Part shown: in pieces, positions 16,940-25,213 of the stretch
How the letters are laid out: the number at the start of each line of letters is the position of its first letter
How positions within the stretch are numbered: position 1 is the first letter of the stretch
Source of the DNA: Chryseobacterium sp. S0630
GTDB taxonomy: Bacteria; Bacteroidota; Bacteroidia; Flavobacteriales; Weeksellaceae
Reading direction: 5' to 3'
NCBI RefSeq assembly: GCF_024158915.1
Contig: NZ_JAMZGF010000023.1
Coordinates: 1-64,000 of the forward strand
Length of the DNA: 64,000 bases
The notes under the pieces: model-generated
What the model was told of the DNA's origin: nothing
Seen by the model: the letters and a program-made list of their open reading frames with translations, nothing else
Database searches by the model: none
Translations under genes and position numbers: made by a program

Positions 16940-17236
16940 TTATAGTGTTTTTATTTTCTGTTTTTCATCCTTCTCCATCAGTTCTTTTATTTTTCTTTCT
17001 TCCCAGCTTTTACCAATTCCAAATACGCTAATGGCATGAAATGCAATTCCTACTCCCCATCCCAGTGCAGGCCATAAAAACCATAAATATCCGGGAGCAG
17101 TTATAATGTTCAGTATTGCTAAAAAAGGAATAATGATACAGTAAGAGGTAAGGTTTCCATAAAATTCTTTCAGGTCTTTCACTCTTCTTGAAGCTTTTCT
17201 GTAAGCAATTGTTTCTTTATCAGGTAAAATTTCCAT
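16940..17236 (-). CDS. 2TM domain-containing membrane protein
   Basis: The 98-residue protein has RRVKDLKEFYGNLTSY before the first helix and GWGVGIAFHAISVFG in the second, ending in SWEERKIKELMEK. These are the marks of the 2TM domain (PF13239 type), found alone or at the end of LytS-type kinases in Bacteroidota. It closely resembles the C-terminal domain of the kinase encoded upstream. Probably an inner-membrane protein with both ends in the cytoplasm; molecular role unknown. Confidence 0.85.
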   Translation of the reverse strand: MEILPDKETIAYRKASRRVKDLKEFYGNLTSYCIIIPFLAILNIITAPGYLWFLWPALGWGVGIAFHAISVFGIGKSWEERKIKELMEKDEKQKIKTL

Positions 17237-17360
17237 AATGTTTTGTTTTAAAGGTTAATTTGTTTTTTTCTTGAGTCAAAGATAGATCAGAACACACCCT
17301 TCAATCAATTTTATATTACCGAATGGTAGTTTATGCTATCCGAACCGTAAAAACCTGTCA

Positions 17361-17930
17361 TTAATAGATAAACGGGATTAATTTCTTCGTGCTTTTTCTA
17401 TATTCAATATACTCATCCCCAAACTGTTCTATCAAGGCCTGTTCTTCAATTTTAATCCTATAGGCAAAGGCTAAAAACGGAGGTACAAAAGCAAAAATCA
17501 ATGACAACCAGTTATTTAAATACAAACCAAGGCCAAGAGAAGTCAGCAGGGAAAAAGCATAGGAAGGATGTCTCAGGTATTTATAAAACCCTTCTTTTTT
17601 GATTTTATGATCCTGTCTGATGGTAATATCTACAGTAAAATATTTCCCCAAAGATCTGATGATCACATACCTGACAATAATCCCGATAAGAATAAAAAAT
17701 TCACCCAGGTAAAGAATCCAGACACCATCAGCCATCGGAAAATGAAAATTATAAGACATGAATATTGCGCTTACAATGGAAAAAGGAATCGCCAGCCATA
17801 AGATATTCAGCGTGGATTTATCCTTGTTCTTCTGGTCTTCTTTACCGGATTTCAGCATGTTCTTGTAAAGGAATTCCGTGAGAAACCAAGCGCCCATGGA
17901 AATGTAGAATAGAATAGATAAAGTATTCAT
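17361..17930 (-). CDS. Isoprenylcysteine carboxylmethyltransferase (ICMT/PEMT)-like membrane protein
   Basis: This 189-residue protein has about five membrane segments. KKEGFYKYLRHPSYA (about 124-138) is the RHP motif region that binds S-adenosylmethionine in ICMT and phospholipid methyltransferases, and RIKIEEQALIEQFG near the end is the matching C-terminal motif. The acceptor is unknown in bacteria of this type. The gene is embedded among 2TM genes of the LytS/LytTR unit, 36 bp after one 2TM gene and 124 bp before the next. Confidence 0.85.
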   Translation of the reverse strand: MNTLSILFYISMGAWFLTEFLYKNMLKSGKEDQKNKDKSTLNILWLAIPFSIVSAIFMSYNFHFPMADGVWILYLGEFFILIGIIVRYVIIRSLGKYFTVDITIRQDHKIKKEGFYKYLRHPSYAFSLLTSLGLGLYLNNWLSLIFAFVPPFLAFAYRIKIEEQALIEQFGDEYIEYRKSTKKLIPFIY

Positions 17931-17966
17931 TTTTCAGAAGGTTTTTAAGATTAAACGCGATTCCTT

Positions 17967-18275
17967 TTAGTGATCTTTCTGTTTATCCATCAGTTCCTTG
18001 ATCTTCTTATCTTCCCATTTTTTGATAAAATTAACACGGGGCAGAAAAACGGTAACCGCATGTGCTGCAAGCCCTATTCCCCAGAAAGTAGCCGTAAAAA
18101 AGTTTTTAAACTGAAAATAGCTTTCACCAGGTTTCAGGTGCATACAATTATAGACAACAATCAGAGCATTCACTGCGATATAAGCGAATAAATGTCCATA
18201 AAAACCTCTTAATCTTTCTACCTGCCTTCTTGCACGTTGATATTCAATATTGTTTTCGTCAAATCTTTCCATCAC
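17967..18275 (-). CDS. 2TM domain-containing membrane protein
   Basis: The protein has 102 residues (a second Met immediately follows the first). RRQVERLRGFYGHLFAY, a first helix, FWGIGLAAHAVTVF in the second and KKWEDKKIKELMDKQ at the end mark a 2TM domain. Its start is 1 bp beyond the stop of the kinase gene, so it is certainly co-transcribed and probably translationally coupled. It resembles the kinase's own C-terminal domain, as if the domain were also supplied as a separate subunit. Confidence 0.87.
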   Translation of the reverse strand: MMERFDENNIEYQRARRQVERLRGFYGHLFAYIAVNALIVVYNCMHLKPGESYFQFKNFFTATFWGIGLAAHAVTVFLPRVNFIKKWEDKKIKELMDKQKDH

Positions 18276-18276
18276 T

Positions 18277-19590
18277 TTATTTTTTTTGTTTGTTCATAAT
18301 TTCACGAATCTTCTTTTCCTGCCAGGATTCTCCTACCCCAAACACCTGAAATGCGTGAGAAGCAACGCCTATTCCCCATCCCAGTACAGGAAACCAGAAC
18401 CAGTGATTTCTGCTGCTCGTGAAAAGATTAATAAAGATTAAAAAGGCACTTACCGTACAGTAAGAAATAAGGTTCATATAAAAACTCTTAATCTCCTTTA
18501 CTCTTTTTTGTGCCCGTTGGTAAGCCGCAGAATCATCTTCAGGTTTCGATGTGGAAACTTGTGGTTTAGCCATGAGCATTGGAAGTTTTACTTTAAAATG
18601 ATCTTCAGATTTTTCTATGAAGACATTTCTTTCTGTAAGCAGTGAATAACGCTGTACAATATTAGCAAGACCAATTCCCGAGCTTTCTTTGATCTGTTCT
18701 CTTACCTGAAGATTGTTTTCAATACAGAGGGTATTTCCGTCTGAAAAAATTCTGATGATTAAAGGTTTTGATGACGTGGCAAAATTATGCTTGATACAGT
18801 TCTCCAACAATAGCTGCAAGGCCAGTGGAACTACATATTTCTGATAATCCTCTTTAGCAACATCAAAGGTAAAATCCACACTGTCTTCAAACCTTGTTTT
18901 CAAAAGTTCACAATAGGTTTTCGCAAATTCTATCTCGTCTTCTACTGTTACCAGTTCTTTATCTTTTTGTTCAAGTACATATCGGTAAATCTTTGACATT
19001 GAAGCGGTAAACTTTTGCGCCTGTCTTGGATTTTCATCAATCAGAGAGCTTAAAACATTTAAAGAATTAAAAAGGAAATGCGGATCCAGCTGGTTCTTTA
19101 AACTTTCAAACTGGGCATTGGCAGATTTGGCGATAAGTTTCTGTTCTACCACTTCTTTTCTGGAAGTTTTCTTCAGCTCTTCCATGAAACTTCTGGCATG
19201 AAGGAAAGCAGAAATAAGAAGCGCAATATTAATTGTAAACCAATTAGTTATATTATATTTTTCAGAGAAAAATTCCTCTGTAGTTGCTCCTTTTTGAATC
19301 AGTACAAAATTGACATAATTGCAGAAATAGACCAGCACAAAATTGACGACAATAATTGAAATAATACTGATAACCGCTCTTTTGGTTGTAGCCTCCGACC
19401 ATGGGATTTTTTTATTCAGAAAACTGTTGAGCATTCCGTTTCCTCCTCCCAATACAAAAGAATAAATAAAAGAGATAAGCAGGGTATATAAAAAGTTTTC
19501 AAGATTCTTTTCTTCTGTAAAGACAAAAAAGAAAAACATGGAGACTGCAAGGGATACCCAGAATAGTACGATAAAGTTTTTCCGTTTCAT
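18277..19590 (-). CDS. LytS-type sensor histidine kinase with C-terminal 2TM domain
   Basis: From MKRKNFIVLF the protein has 437 residues: four membrane helices (1-135), a His_kinase domain (PF06580 type) with phosphoacceptor H171 in QLDPHFLFNSL, an ATPase domain with NCIKHNF and SGIGLANIVQRY, and a 2TM domain in the last 90 residues. A TTG 45 bp upstream has been read as a start, but it coincides with the -33 element of the promoter, so the internal ATG is right. It should phosphorylate the LytTR regulator at the end of the same unit. No periplasmic ligand domain is visible, so the signal probably comes from the membrane. Confidence 0.92.
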   Translation of the reverse strand: MKRKNFIVLFWVSLAVSMFFFFVFTEEKNLENFLYTLLISFIYSFVLGGGNGMLNSFLNKKIPWSEATTKRAVISIISIIVVNFVLVYFCNYVNFVLIQKGATTEEFFSEKYNITNWFTINIALLISAFLHARSFMEELKKTSRKEVVEQKLIAKSANAQFESLKNQLDPHFLFNSLNVLSSLIDENPRQAQKFTASMSKIYRYVLEQKDKELVTVEDEIEFAKTYCELLKTRFEDSVDFTFDVAKEDYQKYVVPLALQLLLENCIKHNFATSSKPLIIRIFSDGNTLCIENNLQVREQIKESSGIGLANIVQRYSLLTERNVFIEKSEDHFKVKLPMLMAKPQVSTSKPEDDSAAYQRAQKRVKEIKSFYMNLISYCTVSAFLIFINLFTSSRNHWFWFPVLGWGIGVASHAFQVFGVGESWQEKKIREIMNKQKK

Positions 19591-19607
19591 GATCTGTTTT
19601 CTTGACT

Positions 19608-19635
19608 CAAAATTAGTTTTTATTAAAGGTATCAA
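19608..19635 (-). promoter_or_regulatory. Promoter of the kinase/2TM/LytTR operon
   Basis: On the minus strand TTG (19633-19635), a 17-nt spacer and TAATTTTG (19608-19615) fit the Bacteroidota consensus TTG-N17-23-TAnnTTTG completely. The -10 ends 17 nt before the kinase ATG. Confidence 0.7.
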
Positions 19636-19729
19636 AAATTAATTGTTACCGAAGGGCTTATTTTTCTTTCCGAATGGTATAAAAAAACCTCCACGAATGA
19701 AGGTTGATAGATATGAAACATAGAGAAAA

Positions 19730-20389
19730 CTATTTTGCTTTTTCTGCCGGTAAGCTTAAGAAATAATCGGCTTCTCCTCTTCCCCAGTTAGGATCTAAAG
19801 CCGTTTTGGGCTTGTAGGTTTTAAACTTTGCCTGAGCATCTTTAAACATCTCCAATCCTTTGGTTTTGCTACCTCCATACTGCTCCGGAGTAAAATAAAC
19901 ATCTTCCGCTTTGATTAGTGCAATTCTCGGATTTGAAGAATCTAATTTTTCTGCAATATTCATTTCCTCAGTAGCTCTTGCCCCATCTGTCATATAACGC
20001 TGTGCAGGATTCACCATCATTCTCAGAGAATAAGACATTTTTCTCAACAGGTGAATTTCTGCATTATCCGTTCCTGCAAGATTCTGAGCCATTGAAAGAT
20101 GTTTTTCAGCCTGGTCTGCGATACCATCCAACTCCTGCATTTTTCCGTCTCTCATCAGGGTTCTTCCTTTTTGGATATAAGAAAATGCTGCATAGTAAGC
20201 CGGAAGCCATTTTGTACTTTCTTTACTCCCTATTCTCTGGAAATCATTCGCCAGAGTCTGGAAATCTTCTGAGGTTTTACAGGTTTCTATTCTGGCAATT
20301 TTTTCAGACATTATTTTGTCATAATCTGCCTGTGCAAAAACAGTTAAGCTCACAAAAGCTAAAGCAAAACTTAAAAGGTATTTTTTCAT
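19730..20389 (-). CDS. Exported helical-repeat protein, hypothetical
   Basis: The protein has 219 residues: a Sec signal peptide (1-19, ending VFAQ) followed by helices with a TPR-like rhythm (for example AYYAAFSYIQKGR and AEKHLSMAQNLAGTD). It would be periplasmic. The gene starts 47 bp after the TonB-dependent receptor gene on the same strand and is probably co-transcribed with it, so it may be an accessory of that receptor. No enzyme motif is visible. Confidence 0.7.
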   Translation of the reverse strand: MKKYLLSFALAFVSLTVFAQADYDKIMSEKIARIETCKTSEDFQTLANDFQRIGSKESTKWLPAYYAAFSYIQKGRTLMRDGKMQELDGIADQAEKHLSMAQNLAGTDNAEIHLLRKMSYSLRMMVNPAQRYMTDGARATEEMNIAEKLDSSNPRIALIKAEDVYFTPEQYGGSKTKGLEMFKDAQAKFKTYKPKTALDPNWGRGEADYFLSLPAEKAK

Positions 20390-20436
20390 GATATCAAATT
20401 TTAAAAGTGAGTTATGTTTGTTCTAAGATATGTTTT

Positions 20437-22683
20437 TTATAAATTATTATTGATGGCATCATCTGTTTTATCTACTCCAAAGCTTATAAATGCTCCTATG
20501 AAAACAAAAGTATTGACTGGCGGAACAATGGCAGAACTTCTTGAACCGTTGGCTGAAAAATTATAGCCATAAATATTCTTTGATCCTAAAAAATTGCTGA
20601 TGCTCAATACAAATACAGGAAAGGCTTTCGCATCTTTTTTACCAATATTCGGAAGATAATTAATACTGAAATTTAATGCATTGTAATCTTTTAATCTTCC
20701 TTCATTTCGGGTATAATTGATGGCTCTTCCATTCTCAAAGGTAGAGGCAATATCATAATAAGGACGTCCTTTTGCATAAGTGTAGGATAAATTGACCCCA
20801 AGTTTCCATTCCGGAATAAATCTTTTTGCTACTGCTGAAAGAGTATGTTCTGCTGCAAAACTCGGCTGCAGGCTTACCGGATAATTCAGGAAATCTCTTT
20901 TGGAATCCAGGTAGGAGTAGCTGATCCAGTAATCGATATTTTCAAAGGTCTTTTTATTATCTCTCCAGAAAAATTCCAGTCCTTTTGCATATCCGTAGCC
21001 ATCATTGTTTAAAGCAGTCTGAATCTGCTGATTTTGCTCTTTGTCCTGAGTAATATTGAATGTTTTAATCAGCTGGTCATATTTTTTATAAAATGCCTCA
21101 AAACGTAAAGTTCTGCCCTCTGAAGCTCTCTGAACCTGGAAAATATAATGCTGGGATTTCTGGAAACCAAGATTCGCAGGTCCATTGATGTATTTACTTT
21201 CCGGATTCTGATAAAAAAGTCCATAAGCTAACGAAGTGGTCCAGTCTTTTGCAAGGTGGTAGGCAATAGCAAAACGAGGTGCAATATTATTCTTTCCTAA
21301 AAATGAAGAATGTTCTGCTCTCACTCCTATTTTCGCTGACAACGCATTGCTGAAACCAAGATCAGTTTCCACGAAAGCAGAGGAGATCAAATCTTTATAA
21401 TGTTTTTGTACTGCTTCAAAATTCAGGTTTTCATCGGTATTATTCAGCTCAATTCCTCCTCGTACTGCACTGATTCTGTTGATTTTTCTTTCAAGAACAG
21501 CTTTGAAGTTCAGATAATTTCCATCAGTCAGAAGCTGGCTTCTGTTGGATTCAACATCATTGGTTTCTGTGGAAAAATGAAGATCCGATCTGTTGTAGGA
21601 ATAAGAACCGCCTACATTCAGGAGATATTTTCCAAATTTCTGTTTAAAAGAAAGGTTATGAAATGTATTTTTTCCGTTAAGTTTTACCAGACTGAAATCA
21701 TATCCGGGTTCAAGACTTTCTGATCTCACTCCCATTTTATTGGAGTTGAACATTCCGTAATATTTGAAAAAGCCTCCTGACTTTGTTTTAAATCTGAAAT
21801 TAAGATCTCCGTTAAGACCTTGGGGAGCTTCTACAAAGTCTGTGTTAAAATTAAAGACTTTCTGCATCAGACTTAAAAGAGAATATCCAGCTGTAGCACC
21901 GTAGGAATAGTTTTTATTATCTCCTAACTTCTGAAATCCTGCACTCAGAAAAATAGGAGAAACCCCAAAATTATAGGACGTTTCATCCGGAAGATCAACA
22001 CTTTCCAGCATCAATGCTCCGGAAAGGGCCTGCCCATACAGTGCAGAATAACCTCCACTTGAAAAGATGTTTCCTTTAAAAAGAGAAGTATTGAACTGAT
22101 CTCTTCCGGCAATCCCCGGAACAGAATTTGAAAAATAATTGTTGATAAGACTTCCGTCCATAAAGATTTTAGATTCTGTTCCTGTACCACCACGGATGAA
22201 TAACCCTTCGGTTCCTCCAACTTTCTGGACTCCCGGGAGATATGTCAATGCTGAAGAAATCTGTCCGTCTGCTCCTGCTGTGGTATAAATATCTATGGGC
22301 GTAAGCAATGCTGTTGCTCTTTTTTTATCACTGGCTTCAATAGATCCTGCAGAAACTACTACTGCATCAATCTCACTGATCTGTTCTTTAAGATCAACAT
22401 TCAAAGAAATATCCTGATTTTCAATAGAAACCGTCCTTTCAATATTTTCATATTTTGGATGGGTAAAGATTATGACGTGTGCCCCTTTTTCTGAAGTTTC
22501 AAATGTAAAATTCCCCTGAGCATCTGTTGTTGAACCGTCATAGGTATCTTTCAACGTAACATTTACTTCAGCGACTCCTTTGTTTTTAAAGGATACTTTT
22601 CCTGATATTTTCACCTGGGAATATCCCATGATGGAAGTGAGAAGGAGAATCAGAAACAGTATGTTTTGTCCTTTTGTTTTCAT
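20437..22683 (-). CDS. TonB-dependent outer-membrane receptor
   Basis: From MKTKGQNILF the protein has 748 residues: signal peptide (about 1-22), a carboxypeptidase-regulatory-like domain (about 24-105: ISGKVSFKNKG and STTDAQGNFTF), a plug domain (about 115-220 with GGTEGLFIRGG), then a 22-strand type barrel to the C-terminus. An upstream in-frame start at 22704 lies within the -10 element and was rejected. No SusD-like partner is present. The order AraC regulator, receptor, exported protein suggests uptake of a specific ligand such as a metal chelate or peptide, but nothing identifies it. Confidence 0.9.
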   Translation of the reverse strand: MKTKGQNILFLILLLTSIMGYSQVKISGKVSFKNKGVAEVNVTLKDTYDGSTTDAQGNFTFETSEKGAHVIIFTHPKYENIERTVSIENQDISLNVDLKEQISEIDAVVVSAGSIEASDKKRATALLTPIDIYTTAGADGQISSALTYLPGVQKVGGTEGLFIRGGTGTESKIFMDGSLINNYFSNSVPGIAGRDQFNTSLFKGNIFSSGGYSALYGQALSGALMLESVDLPDETSYNFGVSPIFLSAGFQKLGDNKNYSYGATAGYSLLSLMQKVFNFNTDFVEAPQGLNGDLNFRFKTKSGGFFKYYGMFNSNKMGVRSESLEPGYDFSLVKLNGKNTFHNLSFKQKFGKYLLNVGGSYSYNRSDLHFSTETNDVESNRSQLLTDGNYLNFKAVLERKINRISAVRGGIELNNTDENLNFEAVQKHYKDLISSAFVETDLGFSNALSAKIGVRAEHSSFLGKNNIAPRFAIAYHLAKDWTTSLAYGLFYQNPESKYINGPANLGFQKSQHYIFQVQRASEGRTLRFEAFYKKYDQLIKTFNITQDKEQNQQIQTALNNDGYGYAKGLEFFWRDNKKTFENIDYWISYSYLDSKRDFLNYPVSLQPSFAAEHTLSAVAKRFIPEWKLGVNLSYTYAKGRPYYDIASTFENGRAINYTRNEGRLKDYNALNFSINYLPNIGKKDAKAFPVFVLSISNFLGSKNIYGYNFSANGSRSSAIVPPVNTFVFIGAFISFGVDKTDDAINNNL

Positions 22684-22701
22684 TTTTATTGTTTTCTGGG
22701 T

Positions 22702-22709
22702 CAAAAATA
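22702..22709 (-). promoter_or_regulatory. -10 element (TATTTTTG) of the TonB receptor unit
   Basis: On the minus strand TATTTTTG matches TAnnTTTG and ends 18 nt before the start codon of the receptor. It overlaps the longer alternative start, which decides for the shorter protein. Confidence 0.55.
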
Positions 22710-22775
22710 GTACGAGAAATGCCTTTCTGTAAAAAATTTATTACTGAAAGGCATTCTTTTGCTACCGAATGGTAA

Positions 22776-23678
22776 TTAATGAATCGGAATGCAAAAATCC
22801 ACGATCATCTTCCCTTCCGGATGTTCCTTAAAATTGGTGTGATAGATCTCATAGGGAAAGGTTCTTCTTGTAGAATAATGGTTCTCATTCATCCACAGGA
22901 ACAAAGAAACCCAGCACTGCTCAAAGTCGGTGAGAGTAACTTCACCGCTTCCTACAATGTATTTTCCGCCTTCTAAAGTTTCTGCAAACACTTCCCCTTC
23001 CTGCTGAGTCAGTTTCTCATCCAAAAGCATGCAGGCATGAATCCTGACCTTATCAAGAGGTGTGATCTTGCAGCTGTCGTGATAAACAGAGATCATTTTA
23101 AGATTTTCCCGAGGAAACAGTTGTTTCTTTTTTGCCCAGTCTATTAAGATGTTGAAAGAAGGTTCTACATTAGCCATTCCAAGGCTCATAACAGAGGCCA
23201 GATTCATTTCCGGCATTTCTTTTACTTCGATTTTTAAATTCATTTTAGTCCAGTTTAACAGGTTTTCAATGTTGCAAATGTATTGGCTGAAAACCGTATC
23301 AACTTGTCCGTTCTTGCTTTGTACTTGTAAAATCTTGTGAAATTTTTCCGGAGCTGATCTGCGAAACTCAGTGGGGGCGAGACCGTAATATTTTTTGAAT
23401 GTTTTACAGAAAACTGAATGATTGGAGAAACCAAGATCCCAATAGATCTCCTTGATCTCCATATTTTTATGAACCGCCAGATGAAGAGCACTTTTCTCTA
23501 TTTTCTTTCTGATAATATAGTTCTGAAGGGTTTCTCCTGTAACCAGCTTGAAAATTCTGTGAAAATGAAAAGGGGAATAGGCACTTACCTCTGAAACTTT
23601 TTCCAGAGAAAGATCTGCATCAATATGGTTATCAATATATTGAATTGTTTTTACAATCCGTTTTTTATATTCTTCCAC
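22776..23678 (-). CDS. AraC family regulator with GyrI-like effector domain
   Basis: The protein has 300 residues. Two helix-turn-helix motifs occupy residues 8-105 (KVSEVSAYSPFHFHRIFK and IYWDLGFSNHSVFCKTFKKYYG), as in MarA/Rob. A GyrI-like small-molecule binding domain fills about 145-300. The start is GTG, 18 nt after a TATCTTTG -10 element on the same strand, and no ATG is better placed. It is transcribed toward the TonB receptor gene (92 bp apart) and may regulate it, but the inducer is unknown. Confidence 0.9.
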   Translation of the reverse strand: MEEYKKRIVKTIQYIDNHIDADLSLEKVSEVSAYSPFHFHRIFKLVTGETLQNYIIRKKIEKSALHLAVHKNMEIKEIYWDLGFSNHSVFCKTFKKYYGLAPTEFRRSAPEKFHKILQVQSKNGQVDTVFSQYICNIENLLNWTKMNLKIEVKEMPEMNLASVMSLGMANVEPSFNILIDWAKKKQLFPRENLKMISVYHDSCKITPLDKVRIHACMLLDEKLTQQEGEVFAETLEGGKYIVGSGEVTLTDFEQCWVSLFLWMNENHYSTRRTFPYEIYHTNFKEHPEGKMIVDFCIPIH

Positions 23679-23696
23679 TTCAAAATTGTTAATTCA

Positions 23697-23704
23697 CAAA
23701 GATA
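23697..23704 (-). promoter_or_regulatory. -10 element (TATCTTTG) of the AraC-type regulator
   Basis: On the minus strand TATCTTTG matches TAnnTTTG exactly and ends 18 nt before the GTG start of the regulator, giving a very short leader. Confidence 0.5.
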
Positions 23705-23769
23705 TTTTTCCGGAGCGGAATTATGTTGTCTTTTATTGCTATTATCAGAAAATAGTTTTCTATTTTACC

Positions 23770-24414
23770 TTAAACTTCTATTTCAAAATGCTCAATAATA
23801 GGGATTATATCTTTAATTTTCTGATCTGAAGAACTAATAAAGCTATGATAATCTTCATGAATAAAAATCTCTTGGGTAAAAAACTTTTCTCCTTCAATAC
23901 TACATTCATTATGCAAGATTTCAAAAGAATCCAAAGGTAACATCATTCCTGCTCCATGGGCTTTTATTACCGCTTCTTTTCTCGTCCAAAAGGTAAAAAA
24001 GGCTTTCATTTTATCACCAAAGTTCTCAATTTCCTGAAACTCATTAGCAGTCATCTGAAATTCAAAATCCTGATAATTCGTCTTAGGATCATTAAATTCC
24101 ACATCTATTCCCAAAGGATATTCTGCAAAAGCACAAACAACAAGGTCCTTGGAATGCGAGATATTAAAATGCAAATGACATCCTTTCAAATAAGGTTTTT
24201 TGTTTGGAAGAGTTCCTATTTCTGGCTCAGTAATATTGTAATATGTTTTCAGTCCACCTTGTAAAAGAACTTTTCCCAATAAAGAAAGCTGAGCATCCTG
24301 CCATCTTCTGTACCTCAGGATATCTTTTTTAATTTCCTGGGAAAAAAAAGGTAGATACCTATCAAGAAGAGGCTGATGTTTTGTTTCATTGATGAATGTA
24401 TACAGGATAATCAT
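23770..24414 (-). CDS. 4'-phosphopantetheinyl transferase superfamily protein (Sfp type)
   Basis: This enzyme moves the phosphopantetheine arm of CoA to a serine of carrier proteins. The 214-residue protein is of Sfp length. It has the Mg-binding acidic residues D104 and E106 in LGIDVEFND, the WxxKE motif W143/K146/E147 in FWTRKEAVIKAHG, and ISHSKDLVVCA (85-95). No polyketide or nonribosomal-peptide genes lie nearby, so the target may be elsewhere. It is a single-gene unit. Confidence 0.92.
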   Translation of the reverse strand: MIILYTFINETKHQPLLDRYLPFFSQEIKKDILRYRRWQDAQLSLLGKVLLQGGLKTYYNITEPEIGTLPNKKPYLKGCHLHFNISHSKDLVVCAFAEYPLGIDVEFNDPKTNYQDFEFQMTANEFQEIENFGDKMKAFFTFWTRKEAVIKAHGAGMMLPLDSFEILHNECSIEGEKFFTQEIFIHEDYHSFISSSDQKIKDIIPIIEHFEIEV

Positions 24415-24657
24415 TTTTTATTTCTTTCCGGCCGACACCTATAGGATAAAGATTACTTTCTACCCACTAAAATAAGTTTTTTTTCGCCTCTTTTTAAAGA
24501 AGTTAGGCTACAGAGTAAAGTTTCTGAATTTAAGCTTAAAACAAGTCATATCACGGTTACCATTTAAGTCTTGTTTTTTAAAAAAGATTAAGATCATAAA
24601 GCCCTTTGGAAAATCTTTTTTAAATTTATCCTAAAATCACTATAAATCATTTAAAAA

Positions 24658-25161
24658 ATGAAAGTACAAACATTAGCATTATTGGCAGGATTTGCAGTTT
24701 TAGCCGTTTCATGTGGAACAACAAAAACATATTCTGTAAATGCCAAAAGCGGAACACAGACAGGAGGAACGGCGAAGTTTACTCAAAATGGAAATGAAGT
24801 AACCATGAAGCTGGATATTACCAACCTTACTCCCGGAATCCATGCGGTACACATTCATGAAAAAGGAGATTGCTCTGCAGCAGACGGAACTTCTACAGGA
24901 GGTCACTGGAATCCTTCGAAGAATGATCATGGGAAATGGGGTGCTGAACATTTCCATATGGGAGATATAGGAAACCTGGTTGCCGATCAGAGTGGAACTG
25001 CAACATTGACTTTCAAGACAGACAAATGGTGTCTGGGATGTACTGATGAATCTAAAAACATCATCGGGAAAGGCCTTATTGTGCACGCAGCAGCGGATGA
25101 CTTCCATACCCAGCCTACCGGAAATGCCGGAGGAAGAGTGGGATGTGTAGAAATTAAGTAA
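24658..25161 (+). CDS. Cu/Zn superoxide dismutase lipoprotein
   Basis: The 167-residue protein starts with a lipoprotein signal; lipid-modified C19 lies in AVSCG, so it is anchored in the cell envelope. Copper ligands H65, H67, H83 and H143, zinc ligands H83, H91, H100 and D103, and the disulfide C72-C163 can all be placed by alignment with SodC. An extra pair of Cys (C125, C128) in KWCLGC is not part of the canonical set. It disposes of extracytoplasmic superoxide. Transcribed alone and closed by a bidirectional terminator. Confidence 0.92.
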   Translation: MKVQTLALLAGFAVLAVSCGTTKTYSVNAKSGTQTGGTAKFTQNGNEVTMKLDITNLTPGIHAVHIHEKGDCSAADGTSTGGHWNPSKNDHGKWGAEHFHMGDIGNLVADQSGTATLTFKTDKWCLGCTDESKNIIGKGLIVHAAADDFHTQPTGNAGGRVGCVEIK

Positions 25162-25175
25162 TCCTGTTACTCAAT

Positions 25176-25208
25176 AAAAAAGCCGCTAATAAAAATTAGC
25201 GGCTTTTT
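25176..25208. terminator. Bidirectional terminator between the SOD and Prc genes
   Basis: AAAAAGCCGCTAAT and ATTAGCGGCTTTTT form a perfect 14-bp stem around a four-base loop, with A and T runs on the two sides. Confidence 0.9.
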
Positions 25209-25213
25209 TATGT

